From the NCBI GenBank assembly GCA_030386875.1, contig CM059571.1, positions 25,662,355 to 25,726,354 of the forward strand: a stretch of DNA of 64,000 bases. Reading direction: 5' to 3'. A model generated the notes under the pieces. The model did not search any database and was not told the origin of the DNA. It was given only the letters and a program-made list of their open reading frames with translations. A program made the translations under genes and the position numbers. Below, one piece after another: positions 43,384 through 54,300 of this stretch (the stretch's first letter is position 1; every line of letters begins with the position of its first letter). This DNA is from Morinoia aosen (Eukaryota; Arthropoda; Malacostraca; Amphipoda; Talitridae).

Positions 43384-43944
43384 TTAAGGTAGATGCCGTC
43401 CAAAGGGTGCGTGTACGGTAACCCACGTCGGAGACAGAGGCAGTTGGTCAAGTCGGGCAAGATACTGCAGGCTCAGTTGCACTCGGCGGAGCCAGAGAGG
43501 AGGTTTACCACTCTCCACACACAAACTCTCCGTAGGGGAGGTTCGGAAAGCCCCAGTGCAGAGGCTGATAGCAGCATTATGTACTGGATCCAGAGTTTTT
43601 AGCGCAGTTTCTTTTGCAAGCTGGTAAATTATGCAGTCATAATCCACCTTATTCCTAATTAGCGTTCGGTATAATCGGAGCAGCGTGGCACGATCCGCTC
43701 CCCAGGACAGACCCGAGACACATATGAGAAGGTTCATTCTCCTGGTACAGTCCACCTTGAGGGTCGCCAAGTGAGGCTTCCACGATAGCTTGTCGTCAAT
43801 AATCATTCCGAGGAGCTTTGCACTGTGCACGAAATTAATCGGCTCCCCACGAAGCAACAACTGCGGAGGGTCGTGTCGACAGCGGCCTTGAAAAAGAAGA
43901 GCAGTGGTATCACAACCTACACTATAGCACAGTATAGGTTTCAC
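43384..43944 (-). pseudogene. LINE reverse transcriptase, C-terminal part (outer copy)
   Basis: TTALLFQGRCRHDPPQLLLR, FVHSAKLLGMIIDDKLSWKP, LYRTLIRNKVDYDCIIY, ESGKPPLWLRRVQLSLQYL, all parallel to the inner copy. It begins abruptly at the insertion at about 43935. Confidence 0.85.
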
Positions 43945-44345
43945 ATAGACATAGACACCACATAGTAATAGACATCAAGTTAGGTAAAATAGTTTACTCA
44001 CCTCTTGGATACCTTACAACATAACTAGATACTCAGATACCAGAATGTGGTTAGCGAGAGCAGAGCGGAGATAGAAAGGAATATATAGAATAGGGTAGCA
44101 TAGAATTAGTACATTAGTTTAGAAATTAAGGAGTTAGATACCAACCACAGTAGGTAATATTATTTACACACTCGGTCAACATTTACTTGTTGTCGAGCCC
44201 GAGTTCACTTGTAGACTGACTGCGAGTGTTGCTGTCTCGAGCGTTGCCAACTATTGGTCTCTCTAACTAGAACTTACACTACTCGCTATATTACAAGTGG
44301 TTTCGGCAGGAGAAAACCTAAAACCGTTCTGTCCAGCCTAGTTGT
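43935..44345. mobile_element. Unidentified ~400-bp insert in outer LINE, LTR-like
   Basis: Interrupts the reverse transcriptase between AINSV and TTALLF, and about 15 codons present in the inner copy are missing. No ORF. On the minus strand it begins TGAACAACTAGGCTGGACAG and ends near TATAGTGTAGGTTGTGA. Size and lack of coding would fit a solo LTR, but I see no clear TG...CA pair or target duplication. Confidence 0.4.
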
Positions 44346-44982
44346 TCACACTGTTTATTGCTAGCTGCATCCGACGTGTCAACGCCGGAAAAAGAGTTGA
44401 AGAGGAGTATATTATAAAGTCATCAACATATAGCGACGACGCAACACCAGCTGGCAAGTTAGAAGTGATTCCATTGAGGGCGAGGGAGAAGAGAGAACAA
44501 CTTATCACACTCCCCTATGGAAGGCCCTCCTCTTGGATGTGCAGCGGGGATAGGACATTTCCCACTCTGACACGGAAATTTCTCCCCCTCAGAAACTGGT
44601 GGAGATACATCGCCATATTACCCCGGAGGCCGCATTCATGCACACGCTGCAGAATCCCATGCCTCCAGACAGTGTTGTAGGCTTTATAAAGATCAAAAAA
44701 GACACACAGGGTCTGTTTACGGGCCAAGCCGTTGCTAACCAGATGTTTCTGAAAACGAACAAGAGCGTCAGTAGTCCCCCGGAGTTGCCTGTAGCCGAAC
44801 TGATTCGGGTTTAAAATTTCTTCAGCCTCCAACCATCTCACCAGCCGTACGTTTACAATTTTCTCCATCAGTTTCCCAACGTAGCTTGTGAGGGCGATGG
44901 GGCGGTAGCTATCAGTGCGCGCAGGTTTCTGGGGCTTTGCAAATGCGAGAACCGTTTCGGTGCGCCAGTGTCGGGTATTCAT
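44345..44982 (-). pseudogene. LINE reverse transcriptase core (outer copy)
   Basis: TEEILNP-type region: WLEAEEILNPNQFGYRQLRG, FFDLYKAYNTVW (motif A), then in a shifted frame YVDDFIIYSSS (motif C) near 44400. It overlaps the upstream fragment by a frame break at 44912-44982. Confidence 0.83.
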
Positions 44983-45420
44983 GAGTGATCCAGATATGAT
45001 TGAAGATGAAGAGTAGTTGATGGAAAGCTGAGGAGTTCATTTTCTTAAGCATTTTGTAATGGATTCCATCAGGCCCAGGCGCGGTGTTTTTACATTTCTT
45101 CAGGGCACGATAGATTTCAAGGATGGTAAGTGATTTATTATAGGAGACGCCCTCTTCAGCTGTAAAGTTTGGACTTAGCTGTTTCTGTCTCCTTTTATAC
45201 ACACGGAAAGCAAGAGGGTAGTGTGCGTCACTGCATACGGAGGAAAAATTCTCGGCCAAAGCATCTGCCACTCGCTGCGGATCCGCCGTGAGGGAACCGT
45301 CCAGTTCTAGGCAAGGCTTGCTGATACTATAATGCCCCTTCATTTTCCTAACCCGTTGCCAGATCTTAGACATGGGCGTGTCTGCATTAACCCGTCTCCA
45401 CATGGTCGACCTACCGGGAG
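44912..45420 (-). pseudogene. LINE reverse transcriptase lead-in (outer copy)
   Basis: MWRRVNADTPMSKIWQRVRK, CLELDGSLTADPQRVADALA, NTAPGPDGIHYKMLKKM. Upstream it is cut by the insert at about 45425. Confidence 0.83.
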
Positions 45421-45424
45421 GTTT

Positions 45425-46320
45425 GAAGAAAATGGGTCAACTGTGCAACTTACTGTACATGCATTAATCATGTTAGAAGTTTCATTGGGGGTTCATTGTA
45501 AAGAGAGAGAGTTGCTCTTTCTGTCAGTGGGAAAAAAAATGCTGCTACCCCAACAAAAATCTACGAAATTTGAGTTTTTATTTCGGTAAAATACAAAAAA
45601 CAGAAATCAGAAAATCACTGGCCATTTTTTATTTATTGCGCTTTTATGTTTTTTTATGATGCATTTTCATAGATTCTGAGTTGCTGAATCTTGTGGTATG
45701 TAAATTTTTTTTCAGGTCCAATAGTTCCGGAGTTATGTGCACTATATGTAAAACACAGTTTTTATTTTTTAGTTCATTTTGTGTATTGGCTGTTGTCAAT
45801 CAGTTTCATTGTTTGTAAAGAGTTTGATATGCATAGAGCTTTTCCTCCCGAATACAATGGTGGTATTATTTTTTGCGTAGGAGTAAATCTGTGGATTTGG
45901 GCTCCCATTTTTGGAACAAAAAACATAAGAAAATGAAAATGATGGCGACCTTCTTAGAGGCAGAGTGTGTGCTAGTATGCCTCAGCTACACTCCTGGCCT
46001 TCTAAGAGGTTGTGCAGCGCCGGTAGCTACACTCCAGACTGAGCAGAAGAATTCATACAGATTTGAGCTTGATACCTCTCCTTCCCTGTTCCTCCCACCT
46101 AATTTTACCTTACACCAATGAATAGCGCTCAACGAGACGCTTAAGACCATATATGGCAACCCTAGGTTTGCTGATGTGAAACATGTGCTAGCTTTGCCGA
46201 CCTTCTAAGAGTCCAGGACGTGGCGACGGGTCAAGACCATATATGGCGACCCTAGGTTTGCTGATGTGAAAAAGTACTAGCTTTGCCGACCTTCTAAGAG
46301 TCCAGGACGTGGCGACGGGT
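45425..46320. mobile_element. Unidentified ~0.9-kb insert in outer LINE
   Basis: Separates CRYVTGLNPS-coding sequence (46320-46350) from STMWRRVNADTP-coding sequence (45400-45420). It holds AT-rich sequence, two short ORFs (81-82 codons) without recognised domains, and a 90-bp tandem duplication at its right side. The borders are approximate. Confidence 0.45.
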
Positions 46321-46322
46321 TA
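46143..46322. repeat. 90-bp tandem duplication (two units)
   Basis: AAGACCATATATGGCRACCC ... CAGGACGTGGCGACGGGT occurs at 46143 and 46233. The TTAAGACC at its end overlaps outer LINE sequence, so it may have arisen at the insertion border. Confidence 0.8.
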
Positions 46323-46448
46323 AGACCGGTGACATATCTACACCAAGAGTCTTTACGAGCTTCATCCTTGACATATTGCGCCCTGGCTCTGGCCCTATTG
46401 TAAGCTATCTTGTCCGCTAGCTCACCGCTACGCTGGTATCGCCTCTTT
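46321..46448 (-). pseudogene. LINE ORF2 upstream fragment (outer copy)
   Basis: Minus-strand frame KRRYQRSGELADKIAYNRAR followed by AQYVKDEARKDSWCRYVTGL, typical of the segment between endonuclease and reverse transcriptase in LINE ORF2. It ends at the A-rich target duplication. Confidence 0.65.
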
Positions 46449-46459
46449 TTTTCTCAAAA

Positions 46460-48158
46460 AAAAAAAAACTTGCGGTTTCAGCAGCGGGAGGAATGTTATA
46501 ACCAACGGGAAGCAGCATCATTTATTCCTTTCAACTGACTGAGTGACTTACGTACCTCTCCATGTCTCTCGTTAGGACTTGGTTATTTCAAACTTTCCAG
46601 ATTGCATCATTTGTACAAGTTGCTTACTTCATGCGCCAGACATCGAAAATGTGTCGACATGCTCGAAACGACCTACTTCGAAAATACGTTCATCTCGCTT
46701 TGACTCATTGTCGAGCAGCTTTCTAGTCCGTCAGCAGAAAATATTAGTTCTTCTGTTTAGTGTGCCTTCCTACGTTTACAATCAAAATGGCATCTTTTAC
46801 CTGGTCGTCACGCGGACGATTTTCGCGCTAATTTGGAAGGATATTCGCGAGCAGTTTTCATCGAATGCAGGTCGTCTCCAGAAGCAACGATGCCAACGAG
46901 AAGTAACAAGCTCCTGGTGATTCTCGAATGCGGCAATTGGTCAACGTTTCGAATATTAAAGCTTCAAATGAGCTGCTCACTGTTCAGGCGCTAGGAATGA
47001 AAAAAAGGCGTATCATCACACTTTTTTTTGTTCACACATGAGACGATTCTAAATTAAGACTACGGACGAGTGGATACGTACTAAAAAAAAGCAACCGTCA
47101 TACTTCCGGTAATTCCTTCTAAGTCCAACAAATTTGCTCTAGAGGAAATTGAACCTAACCGCCCTGATCAATGAACGTTGATAGTCATTTACACGAGCCA
47201 AGAACATTGCACTGCACTCGCAACTTGTTAACTAAGTTGGAAAATTTTCTACAGAATTCCAAGTCTACACAAATTTTCTCAGAGTAACGCGGAATTCCGT
47301 ACCTCATCCGAAAATTAATCAGTGAAATTGAAGTCGTGTGAGGCTTTATCTAGTTAATCTGTTGGATTAGGTGGACATCATGTAGTGAGTACTAACTCGA
47401 CACTGAAGAAAATGAACATCCAATAAAATTTCACGTAAATCTGTGAAAATAGGAACGTACGTTCTTACAACATGGACTTTAACATTTATCCAATCTTTGA
47501 TCCCATATCAAAGGTAAATAGGAAGAAAAATAAAAACAATAAATATATACACTCTTTACAGAAATAGTGCCTAACTAACGGATTCTTACGCGCGCACACC
47601 TATAATTTGTATCTATCCCAACTCGCCAGAGTTAATGCACGAAGATGAAGAATGTTACCACCTGACACATCAGAGAAGGTCGCGTGCACATTCTTTAGTC
47701 AACTGGCAGCGTAATGAATACCAAATCGGGAGGGTTATCATTCAACTTAATCTCTGTCCTCAGTACTAAAGCCTGATGTGGAGAGCAATTCTGTTGCCAT
47801 GAATTAAACTTTACAAAATGAATATTACTGAACGCCAATTGGACCATAATGGGGAAAGACGATGAACAAGTTAATAAATAAGAAAGAAAGCAAGACTGAA
47901 AAGAAAGGAAGTCGTCAGGCCCGCTTCAGAACCCAAAATGAGCCTTTATAACTGAACGCGGCAAATCATTGACCGGACACAAGTTGTCAAGATTTCACTC
48001 ATTATTGAGTGGCAACAGAGAAAAAACGCTGCATTACGAGGACACAATCTGCGCTCTTGTAAACCTACACAAAAATTAACATCTTCAACTCCCTAAAAGA
48101 TTATGAATGAATGCGGAAAGTTTTAGTTATTTCCCAGTGAAATAAACACGCGCGTCCA
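46460..48158. other. Unassigned; 3' flank of SF3B1
   Basis: One 113-codon plus-strand frame (46579-46920) lacks recognised motifs. It is also the downstream flank of SF3B1 on the minus strand. I see no canonical AATAAA on that strand within about 700 bases of the stop, so the poly(A) site is undefined. Confidence 0.35.
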
Positions 48159-48338
48159 TTAAATGACATAATGAAGTTCATCTCTGGTGTACACGTTGTT
48201 GCCGCTGTTGTTGATGATGGGGTAGCCGGCAACAAGCGCGTCTTGAGAACCGATGTACAGGTTGTTGTAGATCTTCCAGTAGACGTCGCGTACCTTCCGG
48301 GCAGGGTGGAAAAGCCCTTGCAACACGTACTGCAGAAT
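48159..48338 (-). CDS. SF3B1: SF3B1 last coding exon
   Basis: 59 codons plus TAA. Starts [20 protein letters not shown] after an AG acceptor (CTGACAG/ATT) and continues [20 protein letters not shown]. It ends with a family-atypical tail [10 protein letters not shown]. Confidence 0.95.
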   Translation of the reverse strand: MLQYVLQGLFHPARKVRDVYWKIYNNLYIGSQDALVAGYPIINNSGNNVYTRDELHYVI

Positions 48339-51300
48339 CTGTCAAAGATAGTGAGACACTAATGAAAGACACGAGTGATCACAGTCAGAAATTTGGCTAT
48401 GTACATACGCTCAATAAGTCATAACAAAATTATTATACTATTGAAAGTCAGACGTAGCCAATGGAAATATGTCAGATACTTAAGCGATAAAATTTAAAAC
48501 AAAAATTTTCACAGTAATTTGCTTTCCCAGGAATTTTCCCCTTACAACAGATGAGTTGCAGCTATAGAGAAAAACAATCATTGCCAAACTAGAGATGTCA
48601 GAGATCTTAGGTTCGAGAGATTTCATTACTTTTAAGAACGGCAAACAAAGAATCACCTTTCGATGAGTCCGTTTTTAGAAAATTTTCATGAGACTGACAG
48701 AAGTATAACAGCTCTGCTACTAATCTTGCTCAAAAAATTTCACCATCAAGTTCCTAAAGTAAAATAAAAATACGAATTCACCAGAATACCAACTTACTTT
48801 CAGAGGACCCAAAGCCACTCGGAGACCTTCGACACTATCCATGAAAGCCTGCACAAGGTGAGGGGAAGTCTCGAAGATGTTGGGCCACACGTAGTTGAGA
48901 AGATGAACAAGAGCATCTTCGCAGCCGAAGCCGTATACTCCAATAGCCATGTGCTTGATGGCCGCACACGCTGTCTGTCGATGGATCAAGTCCCGATCCA
49001 TAAGGGCATCTTCCAACAAAGGAGTGACCGCGTAAATGTAATCTTTTCCCATCTCACCAATATATTCGAACAGGAAAGAGAGGGACTTGAGAACACCGTT
49101 CTGAACGTTCAATTCAGGTACCCTGTACTCGTTCATGAGTCCAGGAAGGACGGTGAAAGGTGAACACGTCTCTGCCACGATGGCAATGGCAACGGTGGTG
49201 CACACACGATTTTGACGCTCCTGCACTTTGAGGTTGTTGAGCAGTGTTGCCAAGACGTCGTGAGGGCCGATAGCTTTAGCAATGTATCCAAAGGTGTTGA
49301 CAGTGGCACGTCTGATCGCTTTCTTGTGGGCCTTCAAAAGTTCGAGAAGCTCAAAGCAAATGCGCATCCATTCCCTGGGTCCAACATATTCGGGGCCGCG
49401 GTCGGCGATGCGACCAACAAGATCGATGCAATTTTCCTGTACCTTTTCATGTCTGTTTTTAAGAATGGGAGTGAGACGGGGTAATAAATCCTTGATGGGT
49501 GGATTCATCTTATGCATACCGATCACGTTCACGATGCCCTTAAGAGCACCTAGAATAGACCCCAGTACTTCAGGGTACTCCTCGCCGAGGTACTCGTACA
49601 GCACAACACCCAGATGTCCCATGAGCTTCTCTTCCTGGCAAGTTTTCATGACAACTGCAATACGCGATATGAGATCTGCAGCCTGTTGCCGAACTTTAGC
49701 AGACTTGTTATTGAGACGCCAAAGAATGGTACCACAAATTTGAGGTAGATACACCTTTACTCGCGAGCCCAGAGCGTTGACAATGGTACCAAAGCCGTTG
49801 AGCATAACCACATCTTCAGTAGTTTGCTCTTGGAAGGCATACAAGATGCCATCGATGAGCTGCTCCTCTAGACGCGAATCTATGTCCGCCGCTCCTAGGT
49901 TTGCCATGATTTTTTCAATAGTCTCCATCACCATCTTCCTGTACTGCTCATTCTCATCCTTCAAATCATCTACAATACGATTGACGATTTCAGAAGCGCC
50001 GACTTTATTTGCTATTTCCACAGTCGTGTCCACCAACTGCCTATAGTTCCTGCGGTCTAGAGCCATTCGATGGTTCCAAAAATGCTTGAAGAAGTTGGGA
50101 AGAATTTCTTCCTTGATGTAGCCAGACTCGACACCATCAGTGGCACAACACTGCTTCACGACCTTCAACACAATCTTCTTCATTTCTTCATCAGGAGACT
50201 GAAACTCTCGAATGAGGATCAACATCACTTCTCTGGTGTAGTAGTCAGCATATTCACCGTCCATGAGGGGAATTAGGTAACCAATAGCCTTCAAGAAGGC
50301 AGCAAGACCTTTACCTCGATGTTGCCTAATACCTCGCCAGAGGGGCTTCAGCACAGAATCGAAGCTCTCGATACCGTAAGGAGTGGCGGCTTCAGCAAGC
50401 GCGGCCAAAGCCAAAGCAGTGATGGTTCGCACTTTCTGCTGTTCATCTCCGAGCCCATGTTCTATGATCTCTACTAGTGATCGCAAATGGGGAAGAATTG
50501 CACACCCCATAAGAATAGCAATTTGTTGGACAATTTTAATACCCGTGTGACGAGCCTGCCACGATTTCTTGCTTTTGCACACGGCTTTCAGGAAAGGAAG
50601 CAGCGAAGGGATGCCCAAGGCCGAAGCTACGACAGCAAAGGCCCGAGCAGTGGTGTTACGAACGTACTCGTCAATGTTGTCGATATCTGGCCTCATGGTA
50701 GAGATCATGGTGGCCAAACCAGCAGCTTTAGCGAGGTTACTGATGATCTCACGGCCCTCCACACGCGCGTAGTAATCTTCGTCGATCAGCAAAGGTTCAA
50801 TCACGACGAGAATTTTGTGCACATATGGTCGAACTAAGTCATCCAGCTTGTAAAGAACGCGATCAATGACTTTTACCAACAAGTGACGCTCCTGATCTTC
50901 CAAAGTCGGAGACATGAGCAATGGGAGGATTTGATTGAACAGAGGTCCAGCACCAAACTCTCGGGCTTTGTCTGTGATTTGACGAAGTGCAGCTTTCCGC
51001 ATTGGAGGTGTACCGTTCTTAATCTTAAGAAGCAGCTTCATGATCCTCCTCTCCTTCTGCTCTTCAGGAGGAAGACTTTCCTCATCAACATCTTGAAGCA
51101 GCTTGTCAAAATACTGAGCGTCTTCAGGCTTGAGTAAAGGTAGATTGCCTTTTGGTTGGGAGTCATCAGAGTGCTTTGGTGTCATACCTTCTTTTTGCAT
51201 AAAGAAACCTTGTGGCGTCCCAATCATGGGAGTCGGTGTGGCAGTGAGCTTACGAGCTGGAGTTCTAATCGGCACATAGCCTTGAGGAGGCGCAAGTATC

Positions 51301-54300
51301 TCGTAACCGGGAGGGAAAAGAGCATTCAATTCTTCATCAGTCATGGGCCTGTTGCGCTCGTCAATTTCGCGCTCCCACCTGAACGCATGAATCTGTTCTG
51401 GGGTCATGTTCAAGAGCTGCCCTGGGGAGGGTGTGGCCATCCCAATAGCTTTGGGCCCCACAGGTGTTGTGCCTCCTGGAGTGATGCCACCCGGCGTTGC
51501 ACCTCCAGGTGTTGTGCCTCCTGGAGTCATCATGCCAGGAGTCATGCTGGGCGTGTGAGGAGTGGTAGGAGTCATAGCTCCAGACGGTGTAGCACCGGGA
51601 GTCTGGGCAGCTGGAGTTTCATCCCACCGAGACCGGCGCTTGCTGGCTGCTGGCGTGGGCGTCTCCTGAATGAGATCAGCAGCACCTCGATCTGTGCGAG
51701 GAGTTTCGGCCCAGCCACTGTTGTGTCCAGGCGTCTCGCCTCGGTCTGTCTTGGGAGTCTCATCCCATCTGTTCCTTCGTGCGGAAGGCGTCGTATGGCC
51801 AGGGGTCTCTCGGCCAGGAGTGGCATGACCAGGAGTTGCCTCCCACATTCTGGTGCTCTGTCCAGGCGTGGCACCTGGTGTCTCACCTCCCTTGGAACGA
51901 CCAGGAGTTTCCTCCCAGCGCGCAACGTTTGGAGTCTCAGCCTCCCACGTCTTCTTTTTGGCAGGAGGTCCTTGCTGGTGACCGGGAGTTGGGGTGTCGC
52001 CCACGGTTTGATCCCAACGGCCGCGCTTGCGAGGAGCCGCTGCTGCTGCAGCTTTGCTTGTGTCCGTTATCTCCAAGGTTCCGTCTTTGGCGCGATCCAG
52101 GATCGTCTTGCGCAGCTGAAATGAAATAGAACTTCAAGAAGCGATGCTACACGTGGTAGTGTTTTAATGTCAAAGGTACGCGAGACAAGAAATAAAAATA
52201 CCAAACAGTTTTTACCAAATTGTCCTTAACTGCATGAAAAAAACTAGTATTCTAAATTCCATGTTATATGCGTTGGAAATATATGAAAAAATTAACAAGG
52301 TATAATAGCAAATAAAGGCTAAACAGCACATGTTATAAAACTTGAAAAGAAAGCAACAATATGAACAGAAGAATAAACAATAACACACATTATTATTATT
52401 ATTTTTATTATTATTAGTATTATTATTTTTATATAAGAAAGTTTTAGCCTCCCTTAACCACGACAAAGATGTTCAAAGAGAGGAAAGAGGAAGGCACCAT
52501 TTAGTATGGAGTTGAGGGAACGCGGAATCTATGCACAAGGTGCACAGAAACAGTAAAATAAGAAAGAAGTTCATGAAACAAGAAAAAGTTGAAGAAGAAA
52601 GTAGTAGGTGCTTAAAAACAGGACAGCAGTGAACCGAAAAAAAGATGTTCCGTAACAAAACAAAAACCCATTTTATTACAACAAAAAGGAAGCCTACCTA
52701 ACCTTTAGCTCGGACCCTCACATTGTTCCCTGGGAGCGCTAATTCCCATAGATACACTAGTTGTCTCCCCCTGAGGGGAAAATAACACACAATGAGGTTT
52801 TACTTCACTAATGGAAAATAGTCTGTAGATTATAAAGCTATTTTTCTTTTCCTATTACAAAAGCAGAAGCCATTATTTAGATAAGGACTATAAATTTTCA
52901 ACACAGAAAATTGTTTAACAAGGGGAAAACTTCCTGTCCTTGAACACTTTGAAAACGCAAATGACAAGGCCATCCTGCCTCTCAGCCAGAATAAAACAAA
53001 AGCAAATAACACCGTAGCGATCATCGTCTTAGCCTCTAATCAACACACAGACAACGCTGTTATATTCGAGTCCAAGCAACTCTTGGCTTTCCTGAATGAA
53101 AGATAATACGTCCAGTGTAGAAAGATCTGAAAGTGATTAAAAAATTTATGTATTGGACTGAAGGTTTTCTTGTGAGAGTCCGAGACCTGAGCCAGCAGCA
53201 CTATCAAGACTCTACAAGCTCAAACCCAGCTCTCAATGTCTCTCAAGCCAAAGAAGAAAGAGAATTCTTTCCAAGTCAAATGAGAAAATCTACTGCTAAT
53301 GAACTAATATAGAACTGTGCCGGTGTATGGAGAGCTAATCATGAAATGTATTCGAAAATATTTACCGACGATATCGGTATTACGTGTTACTAACCTCTAT
53401 GAGAATGTACACGTTTTCAGACTATTTCATGTCCGTTACGTCTTCTCGAAAGGAACCTCGATCACCCCTTTCAAATTGGGAGAACTTAATTGCCGTAACA
53501 GAAAAAATTCGAAGCATAAATATATTAGAACTCTAAAATGTACTCGAAATTACGCTTCCGTAGGTCTTATTCCCCTGATGCAGATGGCTTGTTCACATTC
53601 AAGTATAAATTTGACACTGTGTAGAGAGGTTTGGTGAGCAAGAAAATACTTGAGGAAATTATGTTTGTAAATTACACCTTATGATTTGAATTATAACCTC
53701 GACTCACAGACAAATGAATGTAAACATCCAAGTTGGGCTTAGCATAGAAAAATTAAAATCTGAAGTATTTGTAACAAAATAGAGGCAAAAAATTGAGAAA
53801 ATAAAAAATTTTAGCCGAAATTCTAACAGAGATTTCCCGAATACTGGTGGTAACCCTAAATTTCAAAGTTTTACCCAATTTCTACTCCATAATATTCAAA
53901 CTACATAGTTAAAAATGCTCATTTCTCTCCTTGAAGTGGAAACACCGATCGAGCAGGCGCTTATTGATTCTGTAAGAACGCATAGAAATGCGGCAAGTTG
54001 TTTGTCAAGATACAGCAAAGAAACAGCGGCGGTGTCTTTTCGCACGCGAGTGCCTCTAGTCCTTAGTCGTTCTAGAAAATTAAAGTTACCGCCAACGTAA
54101 TTGATCATAATTCAAAAATTACGTACATGATTCCCAATTTTCATCGATTTGGCTTGTTGAGGGCCATCCAGAAGAACATTGGTCCCCTTAAAATTTTTAC
54201 TCTTAGAGCTTGTACATACAAATAGACGAAACCCTTAGTTAGTAGCATTGCTCAATAATTTATGAGTTTTAGTGGCTGTTTCTGTCCAGAGTATCGTCAT

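Larger units (their letters stand above)
37389..46448 (-). mobile_element. Outer LINE (RNase H-bearing, I-like), heavily interrupted
   Basis: Read on the minus strand, coding fragments appear in protein order. An upstream ORF2 part (46440-46320) is followed by reverse transcriptase (45403-43384), the start of RNase H (43269-42940), the rest of RNase H and a CCHC knuckle (38553-37943). A 3' untranslated region and a (TAC)n tail come last (37389-37417). The two halves are separated by the inner LINE with a 13-bp duplication. Two other inserts lie at about 43945-44335 and 45425-46320. The ends are bounded by the 11-mer TTTTCTCAAAA. The element is 5'-truncated and dead. Confidence 0.8.

Noticed and set aside
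46579..46920. 113-codon plus-strand ORF near the SF3B1 3' end
   Set aside because: No domain, weak composition signal and no splice or regulatory support. Left as unassigned sequence.
51156..52124. 322-codon plus-strand ORF and other antisense frames over SF3B1
   Set aside because: Shadow of the Thr-Pro-Gly-rich coding region on the minus strand.
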